64,000 nt of DNA from Polluticoccus soli (GTDB taxonomy: Bacteria > Bacteroidota > Bacteroidia > Chitinophagales > Chitinophagaceae): contig NZ_JARJHT010000001.1 of assembly GCF_029269745.1 (NCBI RefSeq), forward strand, positions 186,001-250,000, in the 5' to 3' direction. Every line of letters begins with the position of its first letter. Positions within the stretch are counted from its first letter, which is position 1. The position numbers were made by a program, and so were the translations under genes. Below, in pieces: positions 24,240 through 30,450 of this stretch. The notes below the pieces were generated by a model. It was not told the DNA's origin and searched no databases. It saw nothing but the letters and a program-made list of their open reading frames with translations.

Positions 24240-26498
24240 ATGTTAAGGATCACATGGCGCATGCTGGGACTGCTTATTTTAATGCTGTCCCTCACACATT
24301 ACGACTCTTCAGCCCAGGGACGGAGAAAAAAGAAGCAACAAAAGAAGGAGCTCAGTATTTATGATGTTGATACGCTGATAGCTCCCATTCCCCGGCAAAC
24401 ACAATATATACACAGCAAAATAGACGACGAGCAAAAAAAGGCAGATGTGTCTGACGGTGCCGTAAATGGCATCATTATCTACTCTGAGGATGACACCATG
24501 GCTAACAATGCCATCTCCAAAGCCTTACTCAAAGACATAGATCATTACCAGATCATGATCGAGAACATTCCGGCAAATGGTGCTGACCCAGCTCGGATGA
24601 TCCAGGTTAAGATCGGCTACCTGAACGCCCTCTGGGAAATGCTGCGCAAGTACAATTCCCGGGTAAATACTGACCCTTACTACTACCGCCGCGTGGTTAA
24701 CAACATGCGCGACATGATCATTGCCAAGCACGAAGGCAACTCCATGGAGTTTATCAAGAACAATGTCAATGTCTATACATTGGAGAATGTTCGCCTGCTT
24801 TTCGAAGACGGATCGGAAGAAGTAGCTTATGTGTACACCGAAATGGGCACACGCGAGCCCAAGCTCCTGATCAAACGCTTGCCAGAATTTGCCAAAGAAT
24901 CGTATGCCGATGCAACCATCGCTGCGGCCGCCAGGGTAGTTCCGCAGGAGGTATACAACTTTGCCTCGTCTACCAACTACACCTTGAGCAGCGCTGTGCG
25001 CCGCAGCAAGGACCCATTGGTACAAACCATAGTGCGTATTGCCAACGAGTCTAAAGCACCACTTAAGGCTATGCCGTTTCTGAGTGATATTCACAACGGC
25101 CGTAAGACCATAGCGGAGATAGATGCGATAACTTCTGACCAGGATCAGTTCTTCCAGAACCTGGTGAGGTTGAAGATCCAGAATGAGCAATTAGGTGGAG
25201 ACAGCTACACCGACGAGCTGAAATACCGTGGGTTAAAGTATGTGCGCACCATGAACGAGCTGCACGATTCGCCTGACCCCGCAAGGTTCAAATGCATAGA
25301 AGGATTTGCACCTGAAGCATTGTATTTCATCATGGTATACGGTTCTGATGAAATTTATACTTCAAGTTTCCTGGGCACCTTCAAAAGGATGCTGGAGCGT
25401 ATGACTCCCCGTTCAGGCGACCAACTACTCGATACTCTTCACCGCGACCGCTTCCGTACATTCATACGAATGTGCGCTGGCTATAACACACTGAATACCT
25501 TCCTGGCAACAATGACCCCGGACAACAAAACCGGACTGATGAAGGACTTCATAGCGAATCTAGAGAACGGCAAAGAAGATGATCTGGAAGATGCGGTTGA
25601 CGTGGCCGATGCTTTTGGCAGCGTAGACGATGCCGACCTGTCCAACTTCCTGAAACAGGAAGTAAAGAATAACTATGAGAGGTCGTTCGAAAAACGTAGC
25701 CGGAAGGGTATCATCGTTTATGGCCTGCTGTCTACCCTGTTTGAGGGAGCAAAAGGATCGACCGAGGAGGAAGCCATTCGCCAGTCGCAGCTGCTGGACC
25801 TGCCTCCGATCAACCTGGTGCAGTATAAGAACCTGACAGCCAACGATGAAGCCGGGACAGTTTACCAACAGTTCTTCTTTTATGGCGACGAGGACGGCAT
25901 AAACTCCTACCGCAGCTTCCTGGGTAACTTTAAGGACGGTAAGTGGAAAGTGACGAACAGCCAATACTGGTCAACCATCACTTCAACCAGCGGCAAACCA
26001 ATAACGATCTACGCCAACCTGCCACTGAAAGAGCCGGAAGACGAAACCGCCCAACAAAAGCTGGCTGAATTCCTGGCTGAGAAGAATATCCATCCTACCA
26101 TCATGGTGCACCGTGGTCACAGCTACCACCTGCCCCTGACTTTGGAAAGACTGCAGAAAGAGACCCGGATCGTGGTCCTGGGTTCGTGTGGTGGCTACCA
26201 CAACCTGGCTACTGTGCTAAACTCGTCGCCCGATGCTCATATCATCTCCTCTAAGCAGGTAGGTGCCATGAACATCAATGAGCCGATTATCAAAGCAATC
26301 AATAACCAATTGCTGGCCGGAAAGAACGTTAACTGGATCACCACCTGGAAAGAACTGGAAACGTACTTCTCTGCCAAAAAGAACAGTCACTTAAAGTCTT
26401 TGTTTGATGACTATGTACCACCGCACAAAAACCTGGGTGCCATCTTCATCAAGGCGTACCGAAAACAATTCAACGCGAGCGAAGACGATGATGCTTAA
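24240..26498 (+). CDS. Secreted protein with C-terminal clan CD (caspase/gingipain-like) His-Cys signature
   Basis: A 752-residue protein with a hydrophobic N-terminus ending near SSAQG (signal peptide), then a basic stretch RRKKKQQKK and a long helical region (about 50-520) of no recognised family. The C-terminus has IMVHRGHSYHLPL (His624/His627) and, 23 residues after His627, RIVVLGSCGGYHN (Cys650). A hydrophobic strand ending in His-Gly/Gly-His followed by a strand ending in x-x-Cys-Gly is the hallmark of clan CD cysteine peptidases (caspases, gingipains, CHAT), followed here by a beta strand AHIISSKQ. Peptidase activity is my inference. It appears monocistronic, with a terminator behind it. 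Confidence 0.6.
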   Translation: MLRITWRMLGLLILMLSLTHYDSSAQGRRKKKQQKKELSIYDVDTLIAPIPRQTQYIHSKIDDEQKKADVSDGAVNGIIIYSEDDTMANNAISKALLKDIDHYQIMIENIPANGADPARMIQVKIGYLNALWEMLRKYNSRVNTDPYYYRRVVNNMRDMIIAKHEGNSMEFIKNNVNVYTLENVRLLFEDGSEEVAYVYTEMGTREPKLLIKRLPEFAKESYADATIAAAARVVPQEVYNFASSTNYTLSSAVRRSKDPLVQTIVRIANESKAPLKAMPFLSDIHNGRKTIAEIDAITSDQDQFFQNLVRLKIQNEQLGGDSYTDELKYRGLKYVRTMNELHDSPDPARFKCIEGFAPEALYFIMVYGSDEIYTSSFLGTFKRMLERMTPRSGDQLLDTLHRDRFRTFIRMCAGYNTLNTFLATMTPDNKTGLMKDFIANLENGKEDDLEDAVDVADAFGSVDDADLSNFLKQEVKNNYERSFEKRSRKGIIVYGLLSTLFEGAKGSTEEEAIRQSQLLDLPPINLVQYKNLTANDEAGTVYQQFFFYGDEDGINSYRSFLGNFKDGKWKVTNSQYWSTITSTSGKPITIYANLPLKEPEDETAQQKLAEFLAEKNIHPTIMVHRGHSYHLPLTLERLQKETRIVVLGSCGGYHNLATVLNSSPDAHIISSKQVGAMNINEPIIKAINNQLLAGKNVNWITTWKELETYFSAKKNSHLKSLFDDYVPPHKNLGAIFIKAYRKQFNASEDDDA

Positions 26499-26506
26499 CT
26501 TCTTCC

Positions 26507-26538
26507 AGCCCGAACCACAAAAAGGTTCGGGCTTTTTT
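26507..26538 (+). terminator. Rho-independent terminator
   Basis: AGCCCGAACC, loop ACAAAAA, GGTTCGGGCT, then TTTTTT, just after the 752-residue protein gene. Confidence 0.9.
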
Positions 26539-27456
26539 ATTGCCATTTCATATACCTAAAGAATAACTTCAATCATTTTAGCCAAACCTAAAACACTTGA
26601 ATAACCAATGCTTACAACATCATATAACCATTTAAAAATCAACACTTAAACATCAAATAGAATTAAACTTTTTTACTTGGAATTATACTACTACCAGACC
26701 GCATAATAAAGCTGTCGATTTCCATTCCCTTTCGAAGTCGTTACCGATTTAGACCAATCTAAAACACCCATATCAACCAGTCTCGGCGGTCGTAAATTAA
26801 CTTGTCAACCACCATGTATAATCACTTATCCCATCGACCAACTTACTGCCAGCTCCCGTCAATCAACCTAAAGCATCACTTTAGCTAATCATGGAAAACA
26901 CCCCATAAAAACTCACTCCCCCTAACACGAATATCCAAACCAACCAGAATACCGTACACTACCAAATGCGGTAAAACTCCTTGATCCACCCTCATTTAAC
27001 CCTGACAACTTTAAATAACAACAACCAACAATCACTAAACCAATAAATTACATAAAACACACAGCCTAATCGCCCCTCTCAGCATATTGATAAGCCACCA
27101 GCTTTTATTTCGGGGTATCAACCATACTACGTCCTGTCAACTAGTGCATTATTTTCTACACCGGCTCTTCTGCATTGCATCGACTTGAAGCCCTACTTTA
27201 GCCCATAGCGTCGCTTCATCTAAATTTAACCTCTCTCTCCACCCGCCCAATCTACTCCAAGCCTTCACGCATAAATTGCAGAGGTTGATGCGGTAGTGTA
27301 AGTCCATCAGCATAATATGCTGAAAACAGTCGCTAAACGGCATGAACAGCGGCCGCTTGCCTTCAAACTGATGGCATATTCTTTACACTACATCGGCGGT
27401 AATGCGCAATTCCACTTTAAAATATCATCGCTTTTAATCTTTCAAAATTTCATCCT
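26539..27456. other. 918-bp non-coding stretch, G-depleted on the top strand
   Basis: No credible gene is visible on either strand. The top strand is rich in A, T and C and very poor in G; for example 27001-27060 contains a single G and 26581-26640 contains three. The skew fades after about 27100. The tail approaches the low-complexity protein gene at 27457. Possible readings are a long unstructured leader or non-coding RNA, or decayed DNA. Confidence 0.6.
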
Positions 27457-27879
27457 ATGGCAGAAAACAGAAATCAAGACCAGCAACAACGCGGTCAGCA
27501 GGGCAACCAACAACAGGGCTCTAATCCTAACCGCGGTCTGGGCTCTTCAGACCAGGACCTGCAACAAAATGTGTCTACAGGTGGACAACAGGAACAGCAA
27601 GGCCAACAGCAGCGCACAGGTACTCAACAGGGTGGCCAGCAGCAGCAAGGTGGCTCTCAGCGCCAGGGTAACCAGTCTGATCGTCTTGAAGAAGACGAAG
27701 ATGAGGATCTGGGAACTACAAACCCTAGCAGAAGGGATACTTCAGGCGGCAACCAGGGTGGCTCTCAATCAGATCGTGGTAACCAGGGTGGCTCTCAACA
27801 AGGCAACCAGGGTGGTTCACAATCCGGCCGCAGTGGCAACCAAGGTGGCTCTCAACAAGGCAACCAAGGCAACCGCTAG
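27457..27879 (+). CDS. Gln/Gly/Ser-rich low-complexity (disordered) protein
   Basis: A 140-residue protein almost wholly of Gln, Gly, Asn, Ser, Arg and acidic residues. The N-terminal half is Gln-rich (DQQQRGQQGNQQQG). The middle holds an acidic block RLEEDEDEDLG, and the C-terminal half repeats GNQGGSQ about five times with spacers. No hydrophobic core, signal or membrane segment is present, so it should be intrinsically disordered and hydrophilin- or prion-like. The overlapping frame starting 27317 is longer but is a shadow caused by the repeats. A terminator follows at 27907-27947. Role unknown; stress protection would be a guess. Confidence 0.7.
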   Translation: MAENRNQDQQQRGQQGNQQQGSNPNRGLGSSDQDLQQNVSTGGQQEQQGQQQRTGTQQGGQQQQGGSQRQGNQSDRLEEDEDEDLGTTNPSRRDTSGGNQGGSQSDRGNQGGSQQGNQGGSQSGRSGNQGGSQQGNQGNR

Positions 27880-27906
27880 AAAAAGACGTTTAACACGACT
27901 ATTTAT

Positions 27907-27947
27907 TACCCTTCTAAAGCAAAACTTTAGAAGGGTATTTTTTTGCT
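27907..27947 (+). terminator. Rho-independent terminator
   Basis: TACCCTTCTAAAG, loop CAAAA, CTTTAGAAGGGTA, then T7. The 13-bp stem is perfect, which supports real transcription of the low-complexity gene. Confidence 0.9.
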
Positions 27948-28110
27948 GTCCGCCCTTCCATCTCGCAAACCTTGGAACGGTTTTTATACCTATTAAGGTG
28001 TAACAAACAAAGATCTTTAAACAATGACTTGAATATGTAAGAGCCGATACCAGCTTTTACTTGTCATTATGAAAGCAGTTTTCAGTTGTGTGTGTGATTA
28101 ATGAAAAAAG

Positions 28111-28138
28111 ATGTGCTAGTCCTAGCACATCTTTGTCA
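28111..28138 (-). terminator. Terminator of an orphan minus-strand transcript
   Basis: AAGATGTGCTAG, loop GA, CTAGCACATCTT on the minus strand, followed by T-rich sequence ending in a T6 run. The plus strand has only TTTG after the stem, so the minus direction is favoured. Confidence 0.75.
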
Positions 28139-28348
28139 TTTAAAGCATTTCTTCCAATAACACACTGAACATCAAGACTATTTGCAGATTCCAATTTATT
28201 TTGAAATAAACCGCTACCCCTGCTACTCGTCCTGCAAGGCCGGTCAGCTTTGCTAAACTATTACCGTAAGCTGTGGTTACACTCGTCGATACAGACCGGG
28301 TGGACTGTGGAGTACACATTGAGGAATACCCCGCCACATTCGCAGCTG

Positions 28349-28564
28349 CTAGCCTATACTCACATGAGGCCTGAACGTATCTGTTGTAGACGTTTGTATA
28401 TTTTTCCTGCAAACAATTGCAAACTCCATCACAACACTTAAAGCGATTATTGAAGCACAAGAACCTGTGATCGCCCACCCGGTCAATTTTGTTGTCGTTT
28501 GTTGTCGCTGGAGTGGTTGATACCAGTTGGGAGGGTAACTGATGGTAACGTGTGGTGCCGGCAT
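28349..28564 (-). CDS. Doubtful small single-pass membrane protein in an orphan unit
   Basis: A 71-residue frame beginning MPAPHVTISYPPNWYQPLQR with one hydrophobic helix (WAITGSCASIIALSVVMEF) and a polar C-terminus. It lies within a minus-strand unit bounded by a perfect promoter element (28652-28659) and a terminator (28111-28138). The first ATG after the promoter in the same frame (28645) gives only 23 codons before a stop. An alternative overlapping frame (28140-28478) is Cys-rich and implausible. It could be a real small protein, a decayed gene, or the unit may be a non-coding RNA. Confidence 0.35.
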   Translation of the reverse strand: MPAPHVTISYPPNWYQPLQRQQTTTKLTGWAITGSCASIIALSVVMEFAIVCRKNIQTSTTDTFRPHVSIG

Positions 28565-28651
28565 CGCAACCGGTCAGCTCCCGGGCGAAGCAGTCGATAG
28601 TTCTAATGGTTTATAGTTTTGGGATGTACCTGGCTCCGGTTTCATCCATTA

Positions 28652-28659
28652 CAAAAATA
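28652..28659 (-). promoter_or_regulatory. Bacteroidetes -7 promoter element on the minus strand (TATTTTTG)
   Basis: A perfect TAnnTTTG that, with the terminator at 28111-28138, bounds a unit of about 0.53 kb. Confidence 0.55.
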
Positions 28660-28724
28660 CGAAATTATATCCATATTTGACATTCAGGGATGTTAGCCTA
28701 ATTTCGGGTTGGATTATATATGGC

Positions 28725-29213
28725 ATGAAACCACTCGTTGACGATAACTTTCTTTTGGAGCGCTTTGAGGGCAAAGGTGGCTGGACCTATGCCCGCATAC
28801 CGCAGGTAGCCCGGCCGGCCGATACCCCTTTAGGCTGGGTGCGGGTGAAGGGAACCATCGACGATTTTGAACTGAAGAAATACCACCTGGCTCCCATGAG
28901 CGGCGGCGGACTGTTCCTGCCGGTGAAAGCCGAGGTAAGGAAGAAGATAAAAAAGGAAGCCGGCGACAAGGTGCATATAATATTATATCCCGACACCGAT
29001 GTACTGGAGATACCGGCCGAACTGGAACTGTGCCTGCACGACGAACCCAAAGCACTCGCATTTTTCAACAAGCTCTCCGAAAGCCAGCGCAAGTACTACA
29101 TCAACTGGATCTACTCGGCCAAAAAAGAAGAGACCCGGGTGAACCGCCTGGCCCAAACCATCAGCCGCCTGCAGCAAGGCCTGAAGATGTACGACAAAAC
29201 CGACGAAGATTGA
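28725..29213 (+). CDS. DUF1905/YdeI-family protein
   Basis: A 162-residue soluble protein in two parts. DUF1905 covers about residues 1-95 (FEGKGGWTYARIPQVARP, GWVRVKGTIDDFELK, LFLPVKAEVRKKIKKEAGD). A C-terminal YdeI/OmpD-associated (OmdA) segment follows (ALAFFNKLSESQRKYYINWI, ETRVNRLAQTISRLQQG). Such fused proteins are common in Bacteroidetes; function is unknown. ATG 28725 follows a near-consensus element TAATTTCG at 28699-28706. It is higher in G+C than the non-coding stretch before it. Confidence 0.85.
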   Translation: MKPLVDDNFLLERFEGKGGWTYARIPQVARPADTPLGWVRVKGTIDDFELKKYHLAPMSGGGLFLPVKAEVRKKIKKEAGDKVHIILYPDTDVLEIPAELELCLHDEPKALAFFNKLSESQRKYYINWIYSAKKEETRVNRLAQTISRLQQGLKMYDKTDED

Positions 29214-29233
29214 CCCCGGATTAAAATTTGCAC

Positions 29234-29269
29234 ATTTGTACAAATAAATTTGGACATGTTGTACAAATG
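29234..29269. promoter_or_regulatory. Paired TTGTACAA palindromes around a -33 element
   Basis: ATTTGTACAAAT (29234-29245) is a perfect 12-bp palindrome. A second core TTGTACAA lies at 29259-29266. Their centres are 23 bp apart, about two helical turns. The longer arms CATTTGTAC and GTACAAATG form a perfect inverted repeat. The -33 box TTTG (29249-29252) sits between them, so a dimeric repressor could bind both sites and block the promoter of the gene at 29304. Confidence 0.55.
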
Positions 29270-29271
29270 CC

Positions 29272-29279
29272 TATTTTTG
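29272..29279 (+). promoter_or_regulatory. Bacteroidetes promoter: TTTG - 19 bp - TATTTTTG
   Basis: A perfect -7 element with a TTTG -33 box at 29249-29252 and the consensus 19-bp spacing; the clearest full promoter in the window. It starts the transcript about 20 bases before ATG 29304. Confidence 0.75.
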
Positions 29280-29303
29280 TCAAAGCAATTAAAAAACTAC
29301 GTT

Positions 29304-29564
29304 ATGTACAGGAGCTTTGATAAGAATTGTCATGAAATGCTGGTAGCATCGGGTTATCGTTTTATTGTGATCGGCAACAGGCTGAACCTGGAAGATGGCA
29401 CCGCCGACTTTGAAGTCATCCCGGTGATGGCAGATATCCTGACCGCCTCGAGCCTGGTGTTCGACATCAATAGCTCCGAAGCTATCAACCTCGTGAACGA
29501 ACCGCAACCCGTTGGCCTGTTCCTGGATGTGAAGTTTTCGATGCCAATGGCGATGGCGGCGTAA
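29304..29564 (+). CDS. Small protein of unknown function under a double operator
   Basis: An 86-residue soluble protein beginning MYRSFDKNCHEMLVASGYRF, with alternating hydrophobic/polar segments (FEVIPVMADILTASSLVFDI) and a short hydrophobic end (FSMPMAMAA). No family is recognised and no signal peptide is present. ATG 29304 is chosen because a complete promoter ends at 29279. The upstream frame start (29250) lies inside the promoter. Paired palindromes suggest tight repression. A hairpin TACCTC-CTTTTT-GAGGTA (29586-29603) follows the stop. Confidence 0.55.
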   Translation: MYRSFDKNCHEMLVASGYRFIVIGNRLNLEDGTADFEVIPVMADILTASSLVFDINSSEAINLVNEPQPVGLFLDVKFSMPMAMAA

Positions 29565-29654
29565 TAGCTAATATTTCATTTATAATACCTCCTTTTTGAG
29601 GTAGCATTACTGCCCACATGCCGATAGATGTGCAGCGGCAAAATATTCATTCAC

Positions 29655-29690
29655 ATTTCGGTTGGCGACACACCAACCGAAGGAGGAAAA
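29655..29690 (+). repeat. Hairpin-AAGGAGG repeat, copy 1
   Basis: TTCGGTTGG and CCAACCGAA form a perfect 9-bp stem around loop CGACACA, followed directly by GGAGGAAAA, giving AAGGAGG at the 3' side of the stem. Copy 2 is at 30388-30421 in the same orientation. The two copies flank the lipoprotein gene 29736-30209. The terminator at 29694 follows at once. Confidence 0.65.
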
Positions 29691-29693
29691 CAT

Positions 29694-29722
29694 AAAAAGC
29701 CCCGCGTCGTGCGGGGCTTTTT
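29694..29722. terminator. Bidirectional terminator
   Basis: AAAAAGCCCCGC, loop GTCGT, GCGGGGCTTTTT. The perfect 12-bp stem has T5 on both strands and serves the lipoprotein gene on the minus strand. Confidence 0.9.
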
Positions 29723-29735
29723 ATGTAGTTGGCAA

Positions 29736-30209
29736 TTATTTCCTGTCCAGGTAAGTCATGGTTGTCTGACTGGTACTATAACCTATATGCCCATAATGCC
29801 AGATAAGACTGTCGGCCGTTAGCCGTTCGATGGTATAATCCACATCGCCCACAAATCCACCGAAAGTTTTCACCACGTTGCCCGTCAGCTCCCAGCTACT
29901 GTTGCTGTCTACCACAAACGGCTCACTGCATCTTTCTTTACCCACATGCCACACCCTCTTCTTAGTAACAGGGGTAAAATAAACTGTATCATCAAGACTG
30001 CATGGGTGAAGCTGCCAATCGCCCCTTACCGTGTCATGAGTGTGCGTATCGAGGGCGGTACTATAAACACGCACAAGTACCCACCTGGCATCTGTAAGCA
30101 GTTCCTCCATGGATTTGGGGGTAGGAGTTACAATCGGTTTATTGGTTTCTGTTTTTTTACAAGCTATTGCCAACAGGCAAAAGCACAAAACAGCGATTAA
30201 TGTCTTCAT
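29736..30209 (-). CDS. Lipocalin-like lipoprotein of unknown function
   Basis: A 157-residue protein with lipoprotein signal MKTLIAVLCFCLLAIACKKT and a beta-rich body (DARWVLVRVYSTAL, DTVYFTPVTKKRVWHVG, SSWELTGNVVKTFGG, DYTIERLTADSLIWHYG) with the rhythm of the small lipocalin-like lipoproteins common in Bacteroidetes. The ligand is unknown. Upstream, a minus-strand promoter element (30356-30363) overlaps an inverted repeat, and both sides of the gene carry the hairpin-AAGGAGG repeat. Confidence 0.7.
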   Translation of the reverse strand: MKTLIAVLCFCLLAIACKKTETNKPIVTPTPKSMEELLTDARWVLVRVYSTALDTHTHDTVRGDWQLHPCSLDDTVYFTPVTKKRVWHVGKERCSEPFVVDSNSSWELTGNVVKTFGGFVGDVDYTIERLTADSLIWHYGHIGYSTSQTTMTYLDRK

Positions 30210-30338
30210 TTACTTCAGTCAGGTTTTATGACAAATTATACGGCATCCAACAGGCGCCTTGATCGCCGGCACAACCGATTTTTTCTGTTCAATGCAAATA
30301 ATATGCCTTTTTCACTTTTGCCTCCGGCCAGTGTTATT

Positions 30339-30360
30339 ATTTGTCAAAACGATGACAAAT
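30339..30360. promoter_or_regulatory. Perfect inverted repeat ATTTGTCA-N6-TGACAAAT (operator candidate)
   Basis: Eight-base arms at 30339-30346 and 30353-30360 with a 6-bp spacer. The size and spacing resemble CRP/FNR- or GntR-type operators. The right arm overlaps a minus-strand TATATTTG promoter element, so binding would affect transcription toward the lipoprotein gene. Confidence 0.5.
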
Positions 30361-30363
30361 ATA
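30356..30363 (-). promoter_or_regulatory. Bacteroidetes -7 promoter element on the minus strand (TATATTTG)
   Basis: A perfect TAnnTTTG reading toward the lipoprotein gene 147 bp away, with a TTG (plus-strand CAA at 30384-30386) 20 bp upstream. Confidence 0.55.
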
Positions 30364-30387
30364 CAATAGGTAAGGCATGCACCCAAT

Positions 30388-30421
30388 ATTTCGGTTGGTG
30401 ACAAAACCAGCCAAGGAGGAA
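30388..30421 (+). repeat. Hairpin-AAGGAGG repeat, copy 2
   Basis: It matches copy 1 (29655-29690) over ATTTCGGTTGG, then a variable GACA-containing loop, CCA-x-CC and AAGGAGGAA. The stem is kept here as GGTTGG with CCAGCC through a G-U pair, so the structure is conserved where the sequence differs. Confidence 0.65.
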
Positions 30422-30450
30422 TGTAAAATTTGCAATGGTGGCGTAGAATA

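Noticed and set aside
27317-28003. 228-codon frame overlapping the low-complexity gene
   Set aside because: It stays open only because the repetitive codons in the 27457 frame lack stops in the second phase; its product (many Val/Ala/Lys/Thr runs) has no start context and continues through the terminator.
28140-28478. 112-codon Cys-rich frame in the orphan unit
   Set aside because: Its composition (many Cys and Asn, no hydrophobic pattern) is unlike any real protein nearby, and it overlaps the better 71-codon frame.
29655-30421. Reading the paired hairpins as integron attC sites
   Set aside because: The core GTTRRRY and its complement are not present in the correct places and no integrase gene is in the window.
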